Source of the DNA: Paracoccaceae bacterium
GTDB lineage: Bacteria; Pseudomonadota; Alphaproteobacteria; Rhodobacterales; Rhodobacteraceae
NCBI GenBank assembly: GCA_020628545.1
Contig: JAHDEX010000001.1
Span: forward strand, 1-64,000
Direction of reading: 5' to 3'
DNA: 64,000 nt
In this document: one piece after another, positions 8,992 through 17,639 of the stretch
Numbering within the stretch: position 1 is the stretch's first letter
How the letters are laid out: each line of letters starts with the position of its first letter
Translations under genes and position numbers: made by a program
The notes under the pieces: model-generated
Told to the model about the DNA's origin: nothing
The model's database searches: none
The model's input: only the letters and a program-made list of their open reading frames with translations

Positions 8992-9606
8992 TCAGTAAAG
9001 CCCGCTTTCGCGCGCGATCATGGCAGCCTGGGTTCGATTGGATGCGCCGATCTTACGATAAAGCGTTTTCATGTGAAGTTTTACAGTCGGCTCCTGGATC
9101 GCCAGATCGCGTCCAATTTCTTTGTTCGACTTTCCTTCGGTCAACCCTTTCAGGACCTGCATCTCTCGCTGGGTCAATTGTTCCGCAAGAGGATGAACGG
9201 CCGTCTCATTTGTTGACGTCATGAAATCAATCGGGGCGAATTGCTCACCATTGGCCATTAGGCGCACGGCGTTGATCAGTGATTTGGCCGGCATCGATTT
9301 TGGTACGAATCCCGCAGCACCCGCGGCAAGAGCTTCTTTCACGACAGCTTGCGTGGCCTGCCCCGAGATCAACGCGACCTTCTGCCCTTCGACCAAAGCC
9401 ATGGCTTGTTTGACGCCCTGTACGCCCTGCATTCCCGGCATGTTGAGATCCAAGAGAACAAGATCAAAGGCTTTTTCCGTGGTCATCAGCGTCATTGCTT
9501 CACGGAAAGTCCCTGCGGTGGCCACCTCAAAACCGGCCTCGCCCTGCAGATACAACACCAATGTGTCGCGCAGCAGTTCGTGATCATCCGCGATGAGTAT
9601 GCGCAT
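8992..9606 (-). CDS. LuxR/NarL-type response regulator
   Basis: This is a two-component response regulator of 204 residues. The receiver domain (about residues 1-120) has the acidic pair at D7-D8, the probable phosphorylated aspartate D53 (LLDLNMPG), and the conserved lysine in FVPKSMPA. A GerE/LuxR helix-turn-helix at about 138-200 reads LTQREMQVLKGLTEGKSNKE followed by IGR. It is transcribed away from the SUOX-fold protein and the hybrid kinase. The kinase ends in an HPt domain but has no DNA-binding output, so this regulator is its natural partner. This pairing is inferred from position. Confidence 0.88.
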   Translation of the reverse strand: MRILIADDHELLRDTLVLYLQGEAGFEVATAGTFREAMTLMTTEKAFDLVLLDLNMPGMQGVQGVKQAMALVEGQKVALISGQATQAVVKEALAAGAAGFVPKSMPAKSLINAVRLMANGEQFAPIDFMTSTNETAVHPLAEQLTQREMQVLKGLTEGKSNKEIGRDLAIQEPTVKLHMKTLYRKIGASNRTQAAMIARESGLY

Positions 9607-9822
9607 CTTTGCCCTGTATCATTCGTTTTGCCCCATAGCTGATATGTCAGGAATCATACCGTCAAACAATGGATCAAGGTCGATCTGCGACCATTCTTCC
9701 ACCTGATCTCGCCGGTCCCACCCCACCTCATATCCTATCCTTTCGGGTATGTTGGGTATCCCGATGCCCAGATTACAACTTACAAGAGTATGATAGGCTT
9801 TCAGGGCATGGAAGGAGTTTTG

Positions 9823-10338
9823 ATGACGCGCACGTTGGCAGCGGCATTCATGGCTGCAAGTTTTGTAGCCACTACAGTCACACCATTGGCGGCCGATACC
9901 CTCCCCGAACCTTCGGGGCCTGTGGTTTTGACCGTGACGGGACCTATTGGTGTGACCAACGTAGGCGATACGCTGCAACTTGATCGTGACGCTTTCGAGA
10001 AGATGGACCAAAGCCAATTTGTCACAACGACAGTCTGGACTGAGGGCCTCCACGAGTTTCAAGGGGTATCGCTCCTCTCGCTCACGGAATTACTGGACGT
10101 GTCGGAAGGCACGCTTCTTGCGAAAGCCGTCAATGATTACACCGTCGAAATTCCGGTATCGGATGCCGTCGAGGATGGCCCGATCATTGCCTACAAGATG
10201 GACGGCGAATTAATGTCCATCCGCGATAAGGGACCGCTTTGGGTGGTTTACCCGTATGACAGCAATCCGGACTACCGGACTGCTGTCATACATTCGCGCA
10301 GCATTTGGCAACTCGACAGGATTGAGGTCGTCAAGTAA
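9823..10338 (+). CDS. Secreted SUOX-fold (molybdopterin-binding-like) protein without cysteine
   Basis: This is a 171-residue exported protein. A Sec-type signal peptide covers about residues 1-25 (TRTLAAAFMAASFVATTVTP, cleavage near LAADT). The body resembles the oxidoreductase molybdopterin-binding (SUOX/YedY) fold, with segments such as FQGVSLLSLTELLDV, AVNDYTVEIPVSD and GPLWVVYPYD. True members hold molybdenum through one cysteine, but this protein contains no cysteine at all. It therefore cannot be a normal molybdoenzyme and is more likely a periplasmic ligand sensor. GGAG precedes the ATG at 9823, so that start was taken over an in-frame one at 9790. The hybrid kinase starts 37 bases downstream. 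Confidence 0.7.
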   Translation: MTRTLAAAFMAASFVATTVTPLAADTLPEPSGPVVLTVTGPIGVTNVGDTLQLDRDAFEKMDQSQFVTTTVWTEGLHEFQGVSLLSLTELLDVSEGTLLAKAVNDYTVEIPVSDAVEDGPIIAYKMDGELMSIRDKGPLWVVYPYDSNPDYRTAVIHSRSIWQLDRIEVVK

Positions 10339-10375
10339 CCCTAGGGTGACCTTCGCGCAGCATTGAAAGCTCACC

Positions 10376-12898
10376 GTGGCGCAACAGCATGTCGCAGAAC
10401 AAAGACGTTTGCGCCTGATTGCAGGCGCGGCGATCATTCTTGGGTTATCGGCAATCATTTTCCTCGCCATCAGCGTGCTGCGGCAAGTGAATGCGCTGGA
10501 CCAGAATGCTTTCGACAGCGCGCAGTGGTCTTTGTCACAGACAGAAGTCGAGTTTCTGGAATATGCCCGCGCCGTCGACAGCGCGACGCCAGAGGTCGAT
10601 ACGATCCGTTTGCGGTTCGATATCTTTTACAGTCGTGTCATCACGCTCAAGAACGCGCGGGTGTTTGCGCCGCTTCGAGACGACGCCGATTTTGCTTCCG
10701 AACTCGCTCAAGTTGATCTCTTCCTTGACCAATCAACGCCCTTGATCGACGGACCGGACACGCAGTTGATTGAAGAACTCGCGGCGCTCAATACCTTCAT
10801 TTCCGAGGCGAGGGGCAGTGTGCGGCAGCTATCGCTTTCTGGCCTTGATCGTTACACCCGGTTTCTCGATCAACAAAAGCTGCAGGTGTCGCTGACAACT
10901 GCTCAATTGGTGGCAGTGATCGTCGCACTTTTTGCAGGGCTCGCAATCGCACTCTTGCAGATGGACAGGCTTAACAATCAAGCGGCGGAACGCGAGGCAG
11001 CTTTGCAGCAGTCAAACTCGCGCTTGAACACCGTGATTGGAACGGCGCTTGACGGTGTGCTTGTGACTGATGCCGATATGCAGATCATCGATTTTAGTCC
11101 GGCAGCAGCAGATATTTTTCAATGCTCACCCGAGATTGCGATGGGCCGTCACTTCTTCGATTTCTGCTCTGTTGGTCCGCCCACAAATGATGAAGTTGCC
11201 AAATCGGACGCGCTCCAGACCATTCTGGAGGCAAAAGGCCGTATGAAGGGCACGGGTTTCACGCTTGAAGGACGCTCCTTTCCGATCGAGTTCGCGTTTC
11301 AAAGCGCCAAGACGCCAACTGGTGACATCCACATTGCCTTTGTGCGTGACATCTCTGCGCGTGAGGCCGCAGAAGAAGAATTAGTCGCTGCCAGAGATGC
11401 GGCGCTCGCAAGTGAAAGACTGAAATCGGACTTCCTGGCCACAATGAGCCATGAAATCCGCACACCGCTCAACGGGCTGATCGGCAATATGGACCTGTTG
11501 GGCGATACGGGCTTATCGCCACATCAGGCCCGGTACCTTGATAACATGTCGGCTTCTGGCCGCATGCTAATGCAACACGTGTCAGACGTGCTCGACATCA
11601 CGCAATACGATGCCGGCAAGTTGACGGTCTCACCCGTGGTCACCAACCTGTCCGCATTGATTGAAGACGTCGTTTTGACGCAGCGTGGCTTGGCGGAAGC
11701 GCATGAGACCTCATTGTGCTGGCATTGGGAGGGGCCACCCCTGGAATGGGTCAGCGTTGACGCAAGCAGATTGCAACTGATCTTGATGAATCTTGTCGGC
11801 AACGCGGTGAAATTTACGCGCGCGGGCCGCGTGACCGTCACTGCAACGCATGAGAATGCCGACGGTGCGGACCATGTTCGTTTCGAAATTGCAGACACCG
11901 GCCCTGGGATCGATCCAGAGCAGCTGCCACATGTATTTGATGATTTCTTCACAGGCGATGCCAGCGAGTCGCGTGACGTTGACGGATCAGGCTTGGGTCT
12001 CGGGATCGCCCGCAGGTTCGCGACGGCCTTAGGCGGGCAGATCGGCATCGACAGCGAGCTTGGCTCTGGAAGCACGTTTTCTGTGACTATTCCCGTCGAC
12101 ATAGCGGAGGCCCCAAGCGGCGTCACACCCCCGGATGACACGCCCGTTGCGCCACCGCAGCATGTTCTTGTTGTTGAGGACAATGCCATCAATCGCACAG
12201 TGGTACGGGATATGCTGATGGCGGACGGCCATCGCGTGACAGAGGCGGTCGACGGTAAAACCGGGCTGGCTATTGCCCAGGCAACCCAGTTCGACCTTAT
12301 CCTGATGGATATCAGCATGCCGCAGCTTGATGGCCGTGAAGCCGCGCAGCGGATTGTCAGTGGTGACGGCGCATCGCGCAACGCGCCAATTGTTGCCCTG
12401 ACGGCCAATGTGTTTGTAAGCGATGCACCCGGCTTTCAGGCTTGTGGAATTGTTGCGACAGTCGTCAAACCTCTTCGCAGAGATGCTTTGCGCGGCGCTT
12501 TGCTGGATGTCGCGTTGCCGCCCACGATCTCTGGCCCGTCGATCCTCGCCGATCATTTGTCTGAAACCTGCGAAACGCTTGGGCCAGCTTTTGAGGCAAC
12601 TATGAAACGGTTTTCGAACGAGGTTGATGTTTTCATCAAGCAGTTCACCGCCATGCCTCGTGCGCCGTTCGAGGAAATCGCCGATGCCGCCCACAAGGTT
12701 GCGGGATCATGCGCACTGTTTGGCGTTTGGCGCCTGCAGCAAGCGCTGCTCATGGTGGAAGAAACTGCGCGAGAGCGGAATGGCATTGGCCTCCACCACT
12801 TGCGACAGCAGCTACCCGAACTTTGGAACCAAGCACAGCACGCTCTGCAAGCGCATGCTTCCACTTTGACGGCAGAAAGTACTTCCATCGAAACTTGA
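10376..12898 (+). CDS. Hybrid histidine kinase with PAS, receiver and HPt domains
   Basis: This is a membrane sensor kinase of 840 residues. Two transmembrane segments at about 12-35 and 176-198 enclose a periplasmic domain of about 140 residues. A PAS domain (about 220-330) follows, then the dimerisation domain with phosphorylatable H359 (MSHEIRTPLNG), an ATPase domain with NAVKFT and DTGPGID boxes (to about 570), a receiver with D645 (LMDISMP), and an HPt domain with H773 (AAHKVAGSC). This layout makes a full phosphorelay. The start is a GTG with no strong ribosome site. The gene follows the SUOX-fold protein, and the LuxR regulator is divergent. The likely chain is periplasmic sensor, kinase, HPt, LuxR regulator. 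Confidence 0.88.
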   Translation: MAQQHVAEQRRLRLIAGAAIILGLSAIIFLAISVLRQVNALDQNAFDSAQWSLSQTEVEFLEYARAVDSATPEVDTIRLRFDIFYSRVITLKNARVFAPLRDDADFASELAQVDLFLDQSTPLIDGPDTQLIEELAALNTFISEARGSVRQLSLSGLDRYTRFLDQQKLQVSLTTAQLVAVIVALFAGLAIALLQMDRLNNQAAEREAALQQSNSRLNTVIGTALDGVLVTDADMQIIDFSPAAADIFQCSPEIAMGRHFFDFCSVGPPTNDEVAKSDALQTILEAKGRMKGTGFTLEGRSFPIEFAFQSAKTPTGDIHIAFVRDISAREAAEEELVAARDAALASERLKSDFLATMSHEIRTPLNGLIGNMDLLGDTGLSPHQARYLDNMSASGRMLMQHVSDVLDITQYDAGKLTVSPVVTNLSALIEDVVLTQRGLAEAHETSLCWHWEGPPLEWVSVDASRLQLILMNLVGNAVKFTRAGRVTVTATHENADGADHVRFEIADTGPGIDPEQLPHVFDDFFTGDASESRDVDGSGLGLGIARRFATALGGQIGIDSELGSGSTFSVTIPVDIAEAPSGVTPPDDTPVAPPQHVLVVEDNAINRTVVRDMLMADGHRVTEAVDGKTGLAIAQATQFDLILMDISMPQLDGREAAQRIVSGDGASRNAPIVALTANVFVSDAPGFQACGIVATVVKPLRRDALRGALLDVALPPTISGPSILADHLSETCETLGPAFEATMKRFSNEVDVFIKQFTAMPRAPFEEIADAAHKVAGSCALFGVWRLQQALLMVEETARERNGIGLHHLRQQLPELWNQAQHALQAHASTLTAESTSIET

Positions 12899-12991
12899 AG
12901 GATTTGCGGCGATTGCTCAAAAGCGACATCTTCACTGCACACCTTGGTCGTTCTCAACGCTAGACAGAATTGCTCAGCGCTGATTAATCTC

Positions 12992-13007
12992 TGGACAGAT
13001 ATGTCCA
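12992..13007. promoter_or_regulatory. Palindromic operator candidate ahead of the methylated-amine operon
   Basis: A perfect palindrome, TGGACA-GATA-TGTCCA, lies 49 bases before the start of the dimethylglycine-dehydrogenase-like gene. Its size and symmetry fit a TetR-family dimer, and a TetR gene is third in this operon, so autoregulation is a reasonable reading. Binding has not been shown. Confidence 0.5.
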
Positions 13008-13056
13008 TTGCGCAACCAAAACGATGCCGCACGGAAGCAAAAGGGGAGCGCTGAGA

Positions 13057-15462
13057 ATGAAATCGCACTACCGCGTCGTTGTGATTGGCGGAGGCGTCGT
13101 TGGCGCTTCGGTTCTGTACCACTTGGCCAAATTTGGTTGGAGCGACGTCTGCCTGATTGAGCGCAATGTATTGACTGCCGGATCAAGCTGGCATGCCGCC
13201 GGTGGCATTCATGCTTTGAACGCCGATCCAAATATGTCAGCGTTACAAGCCTACACAATCGATCTTCTTTCCGAGATTGAAAAAGAGTCAGGGCAATCGA
13301 TTGGCTTGCACATGACCGGGGGTGTCACGCTGGCAGGTACGCCGGAACGGTGGGAATGGTTGCAGTCGGCCTATCGGACCTTCCAAGCCATTGGCATTGA
13401 TGACGTGCGACTGGTCACCCCGGACGAAGCCGCGGAGATGTGCCCGATCATGGATCCGAAGGGCATCATTGGCGGTATGTACGCGGACCGCGAAGGCTAT
13501 ATCGACACAACTGGCACAGTCCACGCTTACGCGGGCGCCGCAAAAAAGCGCGGTGCGGAAGTGATTGAGCATAACCGCGTCCTTGAGTTGCGACAGGTTC
13601 CCGAAGGCTGGGATGTCGTGACCGAAAAAGGCACTATCAGGACAGAGCATGTTGTGAACGCTGGGGGACTTTGGGCCAAGCAGGTGGGCCGCATGGCCGG
13701 GATCGAACTGCCGGTCTCGCCGCTTAACCACCACTACCTGATCTCTGACACGATCCCGGAAGTCGAAGCGCTGGACCGCGAGCTGCCGATGATGGTGGAC
13801 CTCGAAGGCTATACCTACATGCGGCAAGATCAGAACGGAATCCTGCTGGGCATCTATGAGGTCGATCACCAACACTGGATGATGGACGGGGCGCCGTGGG
13901 AATACGGCTTTGAATTGCAGCAAGAGGACCCGGATCGCATCGAGCGAGAATTAACGCTGGGGTTTGAGCGCTACCCCGCCCTGCAGCATGTGGGTGTGAA
14001 AACGTGGGTAAACGGGGCTTTCACCTTCTCACCAGATGGCAATCCTTTGGTCGGACCGGTCAAAGGCAAGCCGGGCTATTGGTGTGCCTGCGCTGTCATG
14101 GCGGGCTTTCTCCAGGGTGGCGGCGTGGGTAAGACACTCGCGGAATGGATCATTCACGGCGAGCCGGAAGCTGATGCATTCCCGATGGACGTCGCGCGCT
14201 ACGGACCGTTTGCTGAGAACAAGGAATACATCAAGCAAACGACGGGACAATTCTATTCCCGCCGATTTGTGATGAGCTATCCGAATGAGCAATTACCGGC
14301 AGGCCGCCCGCTCAAGATGTCGCCTGCTCATGCCGAAATGTCGGCTGCCGGATGTCGCTGGGGTGTGTCATGGGGTTTGGAGGTTCCGCTCTACTTCGCG
14401 CCCTCCCCGGACTTCGACGAAAAGCCTAGTCTGCGCCGCTCTAATGCGCATGAGATCGTTGCGGCTGAATGTAAGACAGTCCGCGAAGCGGCGGGTCTTC
14501 TCGACATCTCAGGCTTCTCGCGTTTTGAAGTGTCCGGGCCAGGCGCTGAAAGCTGGCTCGACAAGACAATGGCTTGCGACCTGCCAAAGTCCGGACGCGC
14601 GAAGCTTGCACCGATGCTGTCGCCTGAGGGCAAGCTAAAGGGCGACCTGACGATCTTTAATTGGGGCGACGGCACCTATTGGATCATGGGCAGTTATTAT
14701 CTGCGCGCCTGGCACATGCGGTGGTTTGATGCGTCGTTGACAGATGATGTGACGGTGACCGACATCTCAGACAATATGGTTGGATATGCCGTCGCCGGAC
14801 CAAAATCAAAAGAAGTACTTGAAGCTGCAGTCGGTGCCCCTCTCGATTTATCGTTCATGGGCTGTACGACTCTGGACATTGGATTGATCCGCGCGAAGGT
14901 CGCGCGCCTCTCTGTCACAGGTGAATTGGGGTATGAGATCAATTGCACAGGCGCTGAACACATTGCACTCCGACGTATCCTGCTGGATGCCGGACAGAAC
15001 CTTGGATTGAAGGAGGTCGGTTTCAACGCATTGCTGTCGCTCCGGCTCGAAAAGAGCTTCGGGATCTGGAGTGCGGAGTTCACGCAAGCCTATACTCCCG
15101 GCCAAACAGGGATGGATCGCTGGATCGCGTGGGATAAGGGTGCCTTCGCAGGCCGGGACGCGGCCATTCAGGAACGTGACGGCAATGGGCCGGATCAGGT
15201 GCTGGTGACATTGGCCGTGGATGCACACGATGCGGACGCTTCTGGGTACGAACCAATCTGGAAAGACGGCACTCTTGTTGGGTTTGTGACCTCCGGCGGG
15301 TACGGCCATACTTTGCGCCAATCACTTGCGATGGGCATGGTGGACCGTGCATTCGCGGCAGAGGGAACTGAGCTTGATGTTCACATCGTGGGCGTATCGC
15401 GGACAGCAAAGGTCATCGCCGCCTCGCCGTACGACCCCGCCGGCAAAGCGATGCGAGGCTAG
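13057..15462 (+). CDS. Dimethylglycine/sarcosine dehydrogenase-like flavoprotein
   Basis: This is an FAD-dependent N-demethylating oxidase or dehydrogenase of 801 residues. The N-terminal FAD domain (VVVIGGGVVGASVLYHL, about 7-23) includes SSWHAAG, whose His46 matches the covalent flavin site of dimethylglycine and sarcosine dehydrogenases. The C-terminal half (about 430-790) is a GcvT-like folate-binding domain pair, which would take the methyl group as methylene-tetrahydrofolate. A GGGGAG ribosome site supports ATG 13057 over an in-frame start 33 bases upstream. It heads a gene run with the MttB homologue, TetR and soxBDAG. This fits stepwise demethylation of glycine betaine or a related compound to glycine. 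The exact substrate is not fixed. Confidence 0.83.
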   Translation: MKSHYRVVVIGGGVVGASVLYHLAKFGWSDVCLIERNVLTAGSSWHAAGGIHALNADPNMSALQAYTIDLLSEIEKESGQSIGLHMTGGVTLAGTPERWEWLQSAYRTFQAIGIDDVRLVTPDEAAEMCPIMDPKGIIGGMYADREGYIDTTGTVHAYAGAAKKRGAEVIEHNRVLELRQVPEGWDVVTEKGTIRTEHVVNAGGLWAKQVGRMAGIELPVSPLNHHYLISDTIPEVEALDRELPMMVDLEGYTYMRQDQNGILLGIYEVDHQHWMMDGAPWEYGFELQQEDPDRIERELTLGFERYPALQHVGVKTWVNGAFTFSPDGNPLVGPVKGKPGYWCACAVMAGFLQGGGVGKTLAEWIIHGEPEADAFPMDVARYGPFAENKEYIKQTTGQFYSRRFVMSYPNEQLPAGRPLKMSPAHAEMSAAGCRWGVSWGLEVPLYFAPSPDFDEKPSLRRSNAHEIVAAECKTVREAAGLLDISGFSRFEVSGPGAESWLDKTMACDLPKSGRAKLAPMLSPEGKLKGDLTIFNWGDGTYWIMGSYYLRAWHMRWFDASLTDDVTVTDISDNMVGYAVAGPKSKEVLEAAVGAPLDLSFMGCTTLDIGLIRAKVARLSVTGELGYEINCTGAEHIALRRILLDAGQNLGLKEVGFNALLSLRLEKSFGIWSAEFTQAYTPGQTGMDRWIAWDKGAFAGRDAAIQERDGNGPDQVLVTLAVDAHDADASGYEPIWKDGTLVGFVTSGGYGHTLRQSLAMGMVDRAFAAEGTELDVHIVGVSRTAKVIAASPYDPAGKAMRG

Positions 15463-15465
15463 TCG

Positions 15466-16998
15466 ATGGCTGAACCACGCAGAGGGCGGCGTAGACAAAC
15501 CGCCGCGACAGGACCGACACGCAAGGTGGACTACCACAACCTATGCAATCCGTTTCCGGCGATGGACGTGTTCTCAGCAGATGAGATCGCGAATATGCAC
15601 GACACCGCCTTGCGGATGCTGGAAGACTTGGGAATGCGCGTTCTGCTCCCCGAGGCCCGCAAGCTCTTCAAAGCCGCAGGCGCGGCGGTCGATGAAGACA
15701 CCCTTATGGTCAAGATCGGGCGCGATATAATCGAAGACGCGCTTCAATCTGCGCCACGCTCGATCACATGCAAAGCGGCGCAGCCAGAGAAGGACGTCGT
15801 ACTGGAACTGGGCAAGCTTGTTTTCCAACCCGCCTCAGGTTCTCCTCACGCGACTGACTTGGAGCGTGGACGCAGGCCGGGATGTGGTCGTGATTTCAAG
15901 GAGCTGATCCAGATCCTGAACCACTTCGATTGCTATCACATGCTGCCTCCGGTGGTTGAGGCGCAGGATGTGCCAACCAATGTGCGGCACTACTTTTACC
16001 TCGAAACGCAAATCGCCAACTCCAACAAGGTCCCATTTGTTTATGCGCGCGGCACACCGCAGGTTTTGGAAAGCTTTGAGTTGCTGCGCGACTTTCGGGG
16101 CCTGAGCGATGACGCATTCACCGCGACGCCGCACACGTTCACGATCATCAATACCAACAGCCCGCGCACCCTCGATATTCCGATGGCGCAGGGATTGATC
16201 GACTTTGCTCGTTTTGGGCAAGTTTCGATTGTCACGCCTTTTACGCTGATGGGCGCAATGGCCCCAATTACCGTGGCGGGCGCGATTACGCTGAGCCATG
16301 CTGAATGCATCGCGGGTATCACACTGACGCAGTTGGCCAAACGCGGCGCGCCCGTGTGTTACGGTACATTTACATCCAACGTTGATATGCGGTCAGGGGC
16401 ACCAGCTTTTGGGACACCAGGGCATTTTCAAGCATCCCTCGCAGCAGGACAATTGGCGCGGCTCCTCGGCCTGCCATGGCGGTCGGCTGCAGGATCGGCC
16501 TCCAACATCAATGATGTGCAAGGCGCGAATGAGAACCAGATGGGGCTTTGGGGTTGCCTGATGGCGGGTGCCACGGTCATCATCCACGCGGGCGGGTGGC
16601 TCGAAGGTGGGTTGTCCACGTCCTACGAAAAGCTGGTCACGGATGGTGAGGTTTTGAACATGGTTGCGGAATTATGTGCCGGCGCAAAAGCGGGCACCGA
16701 TGAGATCGGATTTGACAATGCGCTGACCCACGTCGACCCGAGTGGGCACTTCTTTGCCACGCCCCAAACGATGGAGCGCTACAACACCGAATTCTACGAA
16801 CCCGTGATTCATGACTACGCCAATTTTGGCACATGGACCGAACGCGGCGCGCGGGATGCCAACACGCGTGCGACGGATGTCTGGAAAGAGATTGTGGCCA
16901 ACCCCAAGGGACCGGACGTGGATCAAGACAGGCTCGCTTCCCTGCACGCCGACATCGCCAAGCGCACCGCCGCCGGCGGCGCCGAGCCGGAGAGCTGA
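15466..16998 (+). CDS. MttB-family methyltransferase homologue, non-pyrrolysine
   Basis: This 510-residue protein belongs to the trimethylamine methyltransferase (MttB) superfamily. It is full length with no internal TAG, so it is one of the many members without pyrrolysine. The known relative MtgB demethylates glycine betaine onto a corrinoid protein. Recognisable segments are FTLMGAMAPITVAGAITLSH near residue 262, the glycine-rich GAPAFGTPGHF near 310 and the ENQMGLWGCLMAGATVI region near 352. No corrinoid protein or its reactivase is nearby, so the methyl acceptor is unclear. The gene starts 3 bases after the flavoprotein and is followed directly by the TetR gene. A role in betaine or methylamine breakdown is inferred from position. 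Confidence 0.8.
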   Translation: MAEPRRGRRRQTAATGPTRKVDYHNLCNPFPAMDVFSADEIANMHDTALRMLEDLGMRVLLPEARKLFKAAGAAVDEDTLMVKIGRDIIEDALQSAPRSITCKAAQPEKDVVLELGKLVFQPASGSPHATDLERGRRPGCGRDFKELIQILNHFDCYHMLPPVVEAQDVPTNVRHYFYLETQIANSNKVPFVYARGTPQVLESFELLRDFRGLSDDAFTATPHTFTIINTNSPRTLDIPMAQGLIDFARFGQVSIVTPFTLMGAMAPITVAGAITLSHAECIAGITLTQLAKRGAPVCYGTFTSNVDMRSGAPAFGTPGHFQASLAAGQLARLLGLPWRSAAGSASNINDVQGANENQMGLWGCLMAGATVIIHAGGWLEGGLSTSYEKLVTDGEVLNMVAELCAGAKAGTDEIGFDNALTHVDPSGHFFATPQTMERYNTEFYEPVIHDYANFGTWTERGARDANTRATDVWKEIVANPKGPDVDQDRLASLHADIAKRTAAGGAEPES

Positions 16999-17000
16999 TT

Positions 17001-17639
17001 ATGTCCAAGGTGACCCCGATCGCTCAGGGCAACGTCAAAGTCACGCGCGATGACTGGCTGTTGGCAGCGCGAGATATTCTCGTCCGCCGCGGCGTCGGAG
17101 AGGTGAAGATCCTGACGTTAAGCGAAACCCTCGACGTGTCCCGGTCCAGTTTCTACTGGTACTTCAAAGACCGGACCGAACTTCTTGATGCGCTTTTGGA
17201 CGATTGGGAGGCGACCAACATTCGGACCATCATCGTGCATTGCGAAATGCAAGCGAGCGGGATCGATGAGGCCGCCTGCAACTTCTTCAGATGCTTCGTG
17301 AACCCCAAGCTGTTTGATCAACGCCTCGATTTCGCGATACGGGAATGGGCGCGCCGCGACGCGTCAGTCCGTAGCCGCATTGACGCCGCCGACGATGCGC
17401 GTCTCGCCGCCGTGATCGCGATGTTTGTCCGGCATGGCTATGCGGTTGAAGAGGCTGGCTGGCGTGCGCGGATCATTTACTACATGCAGCTGGGCTATCA
17501 CGCACTGGAAGTGACAGAGCCGATGGAAACGCGGATGTCGCGCCTTCCGGGATATCTGCGCGGGTTTACCGGGCGCGACCCGGATATTGCGGTGATCACC
17601 GCATTCGCCGCTTACGCAGAGCAGAAGGCTTTGACCTGA
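17001..17639 (+). CDS. TetR-family transcriptional regulator
   Basis: This is a 212-residue DNA-binding regulator. The helix-turn-helix lies at about residues 34-55 (LSETLDVSRSSFYWYFKDRT), with the TetR signature of a serine/phenylalanine-rich recognition helix. The C-terminal ligand domain is all helical. The start at 17001 lies 2 bases after the stop of the MttB gene; longer in-frame openings upstream run through that gene and were rejected. The stop codon overlaps the ATG of soxB. Its place between the demethylation enzymes suggests that it controls them, perhaps through the palindrome at 12992-13007. Confidence 0.88.
   Translation: MSKVTPIAQGNVKVTRDDWLLAARDILVRRGVGEVKILTLSETLDVSRSSFYWYFKDRTELLDALLDDWEATNIRTIIVHCEMQASGIDEAACNFFRCFVNPKLFDQRLDFAIREWARRDASVRSRIDAADDARLAAVIAMFVRHGYAVEEAGWRARIIYYMQLGYHALEVTEPMETRMSRLPGYLRGFTGRDPDIAVITAFAAYAEQKALT

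Noticed and set aside
11524-12408. 294-codon open frame opposite the hybrid kinase
   Set aside because: It covers the ATPase and receiver domains of the kinase and reads as a Ser/Arg-rich mirror frame.
15466-16998. Possible in-frame UAG (pyrrolysine) in the MttB homologue
   Set aside because: The frame is uninterrupted over 510 codons, so there is no pyrrolysine codon.
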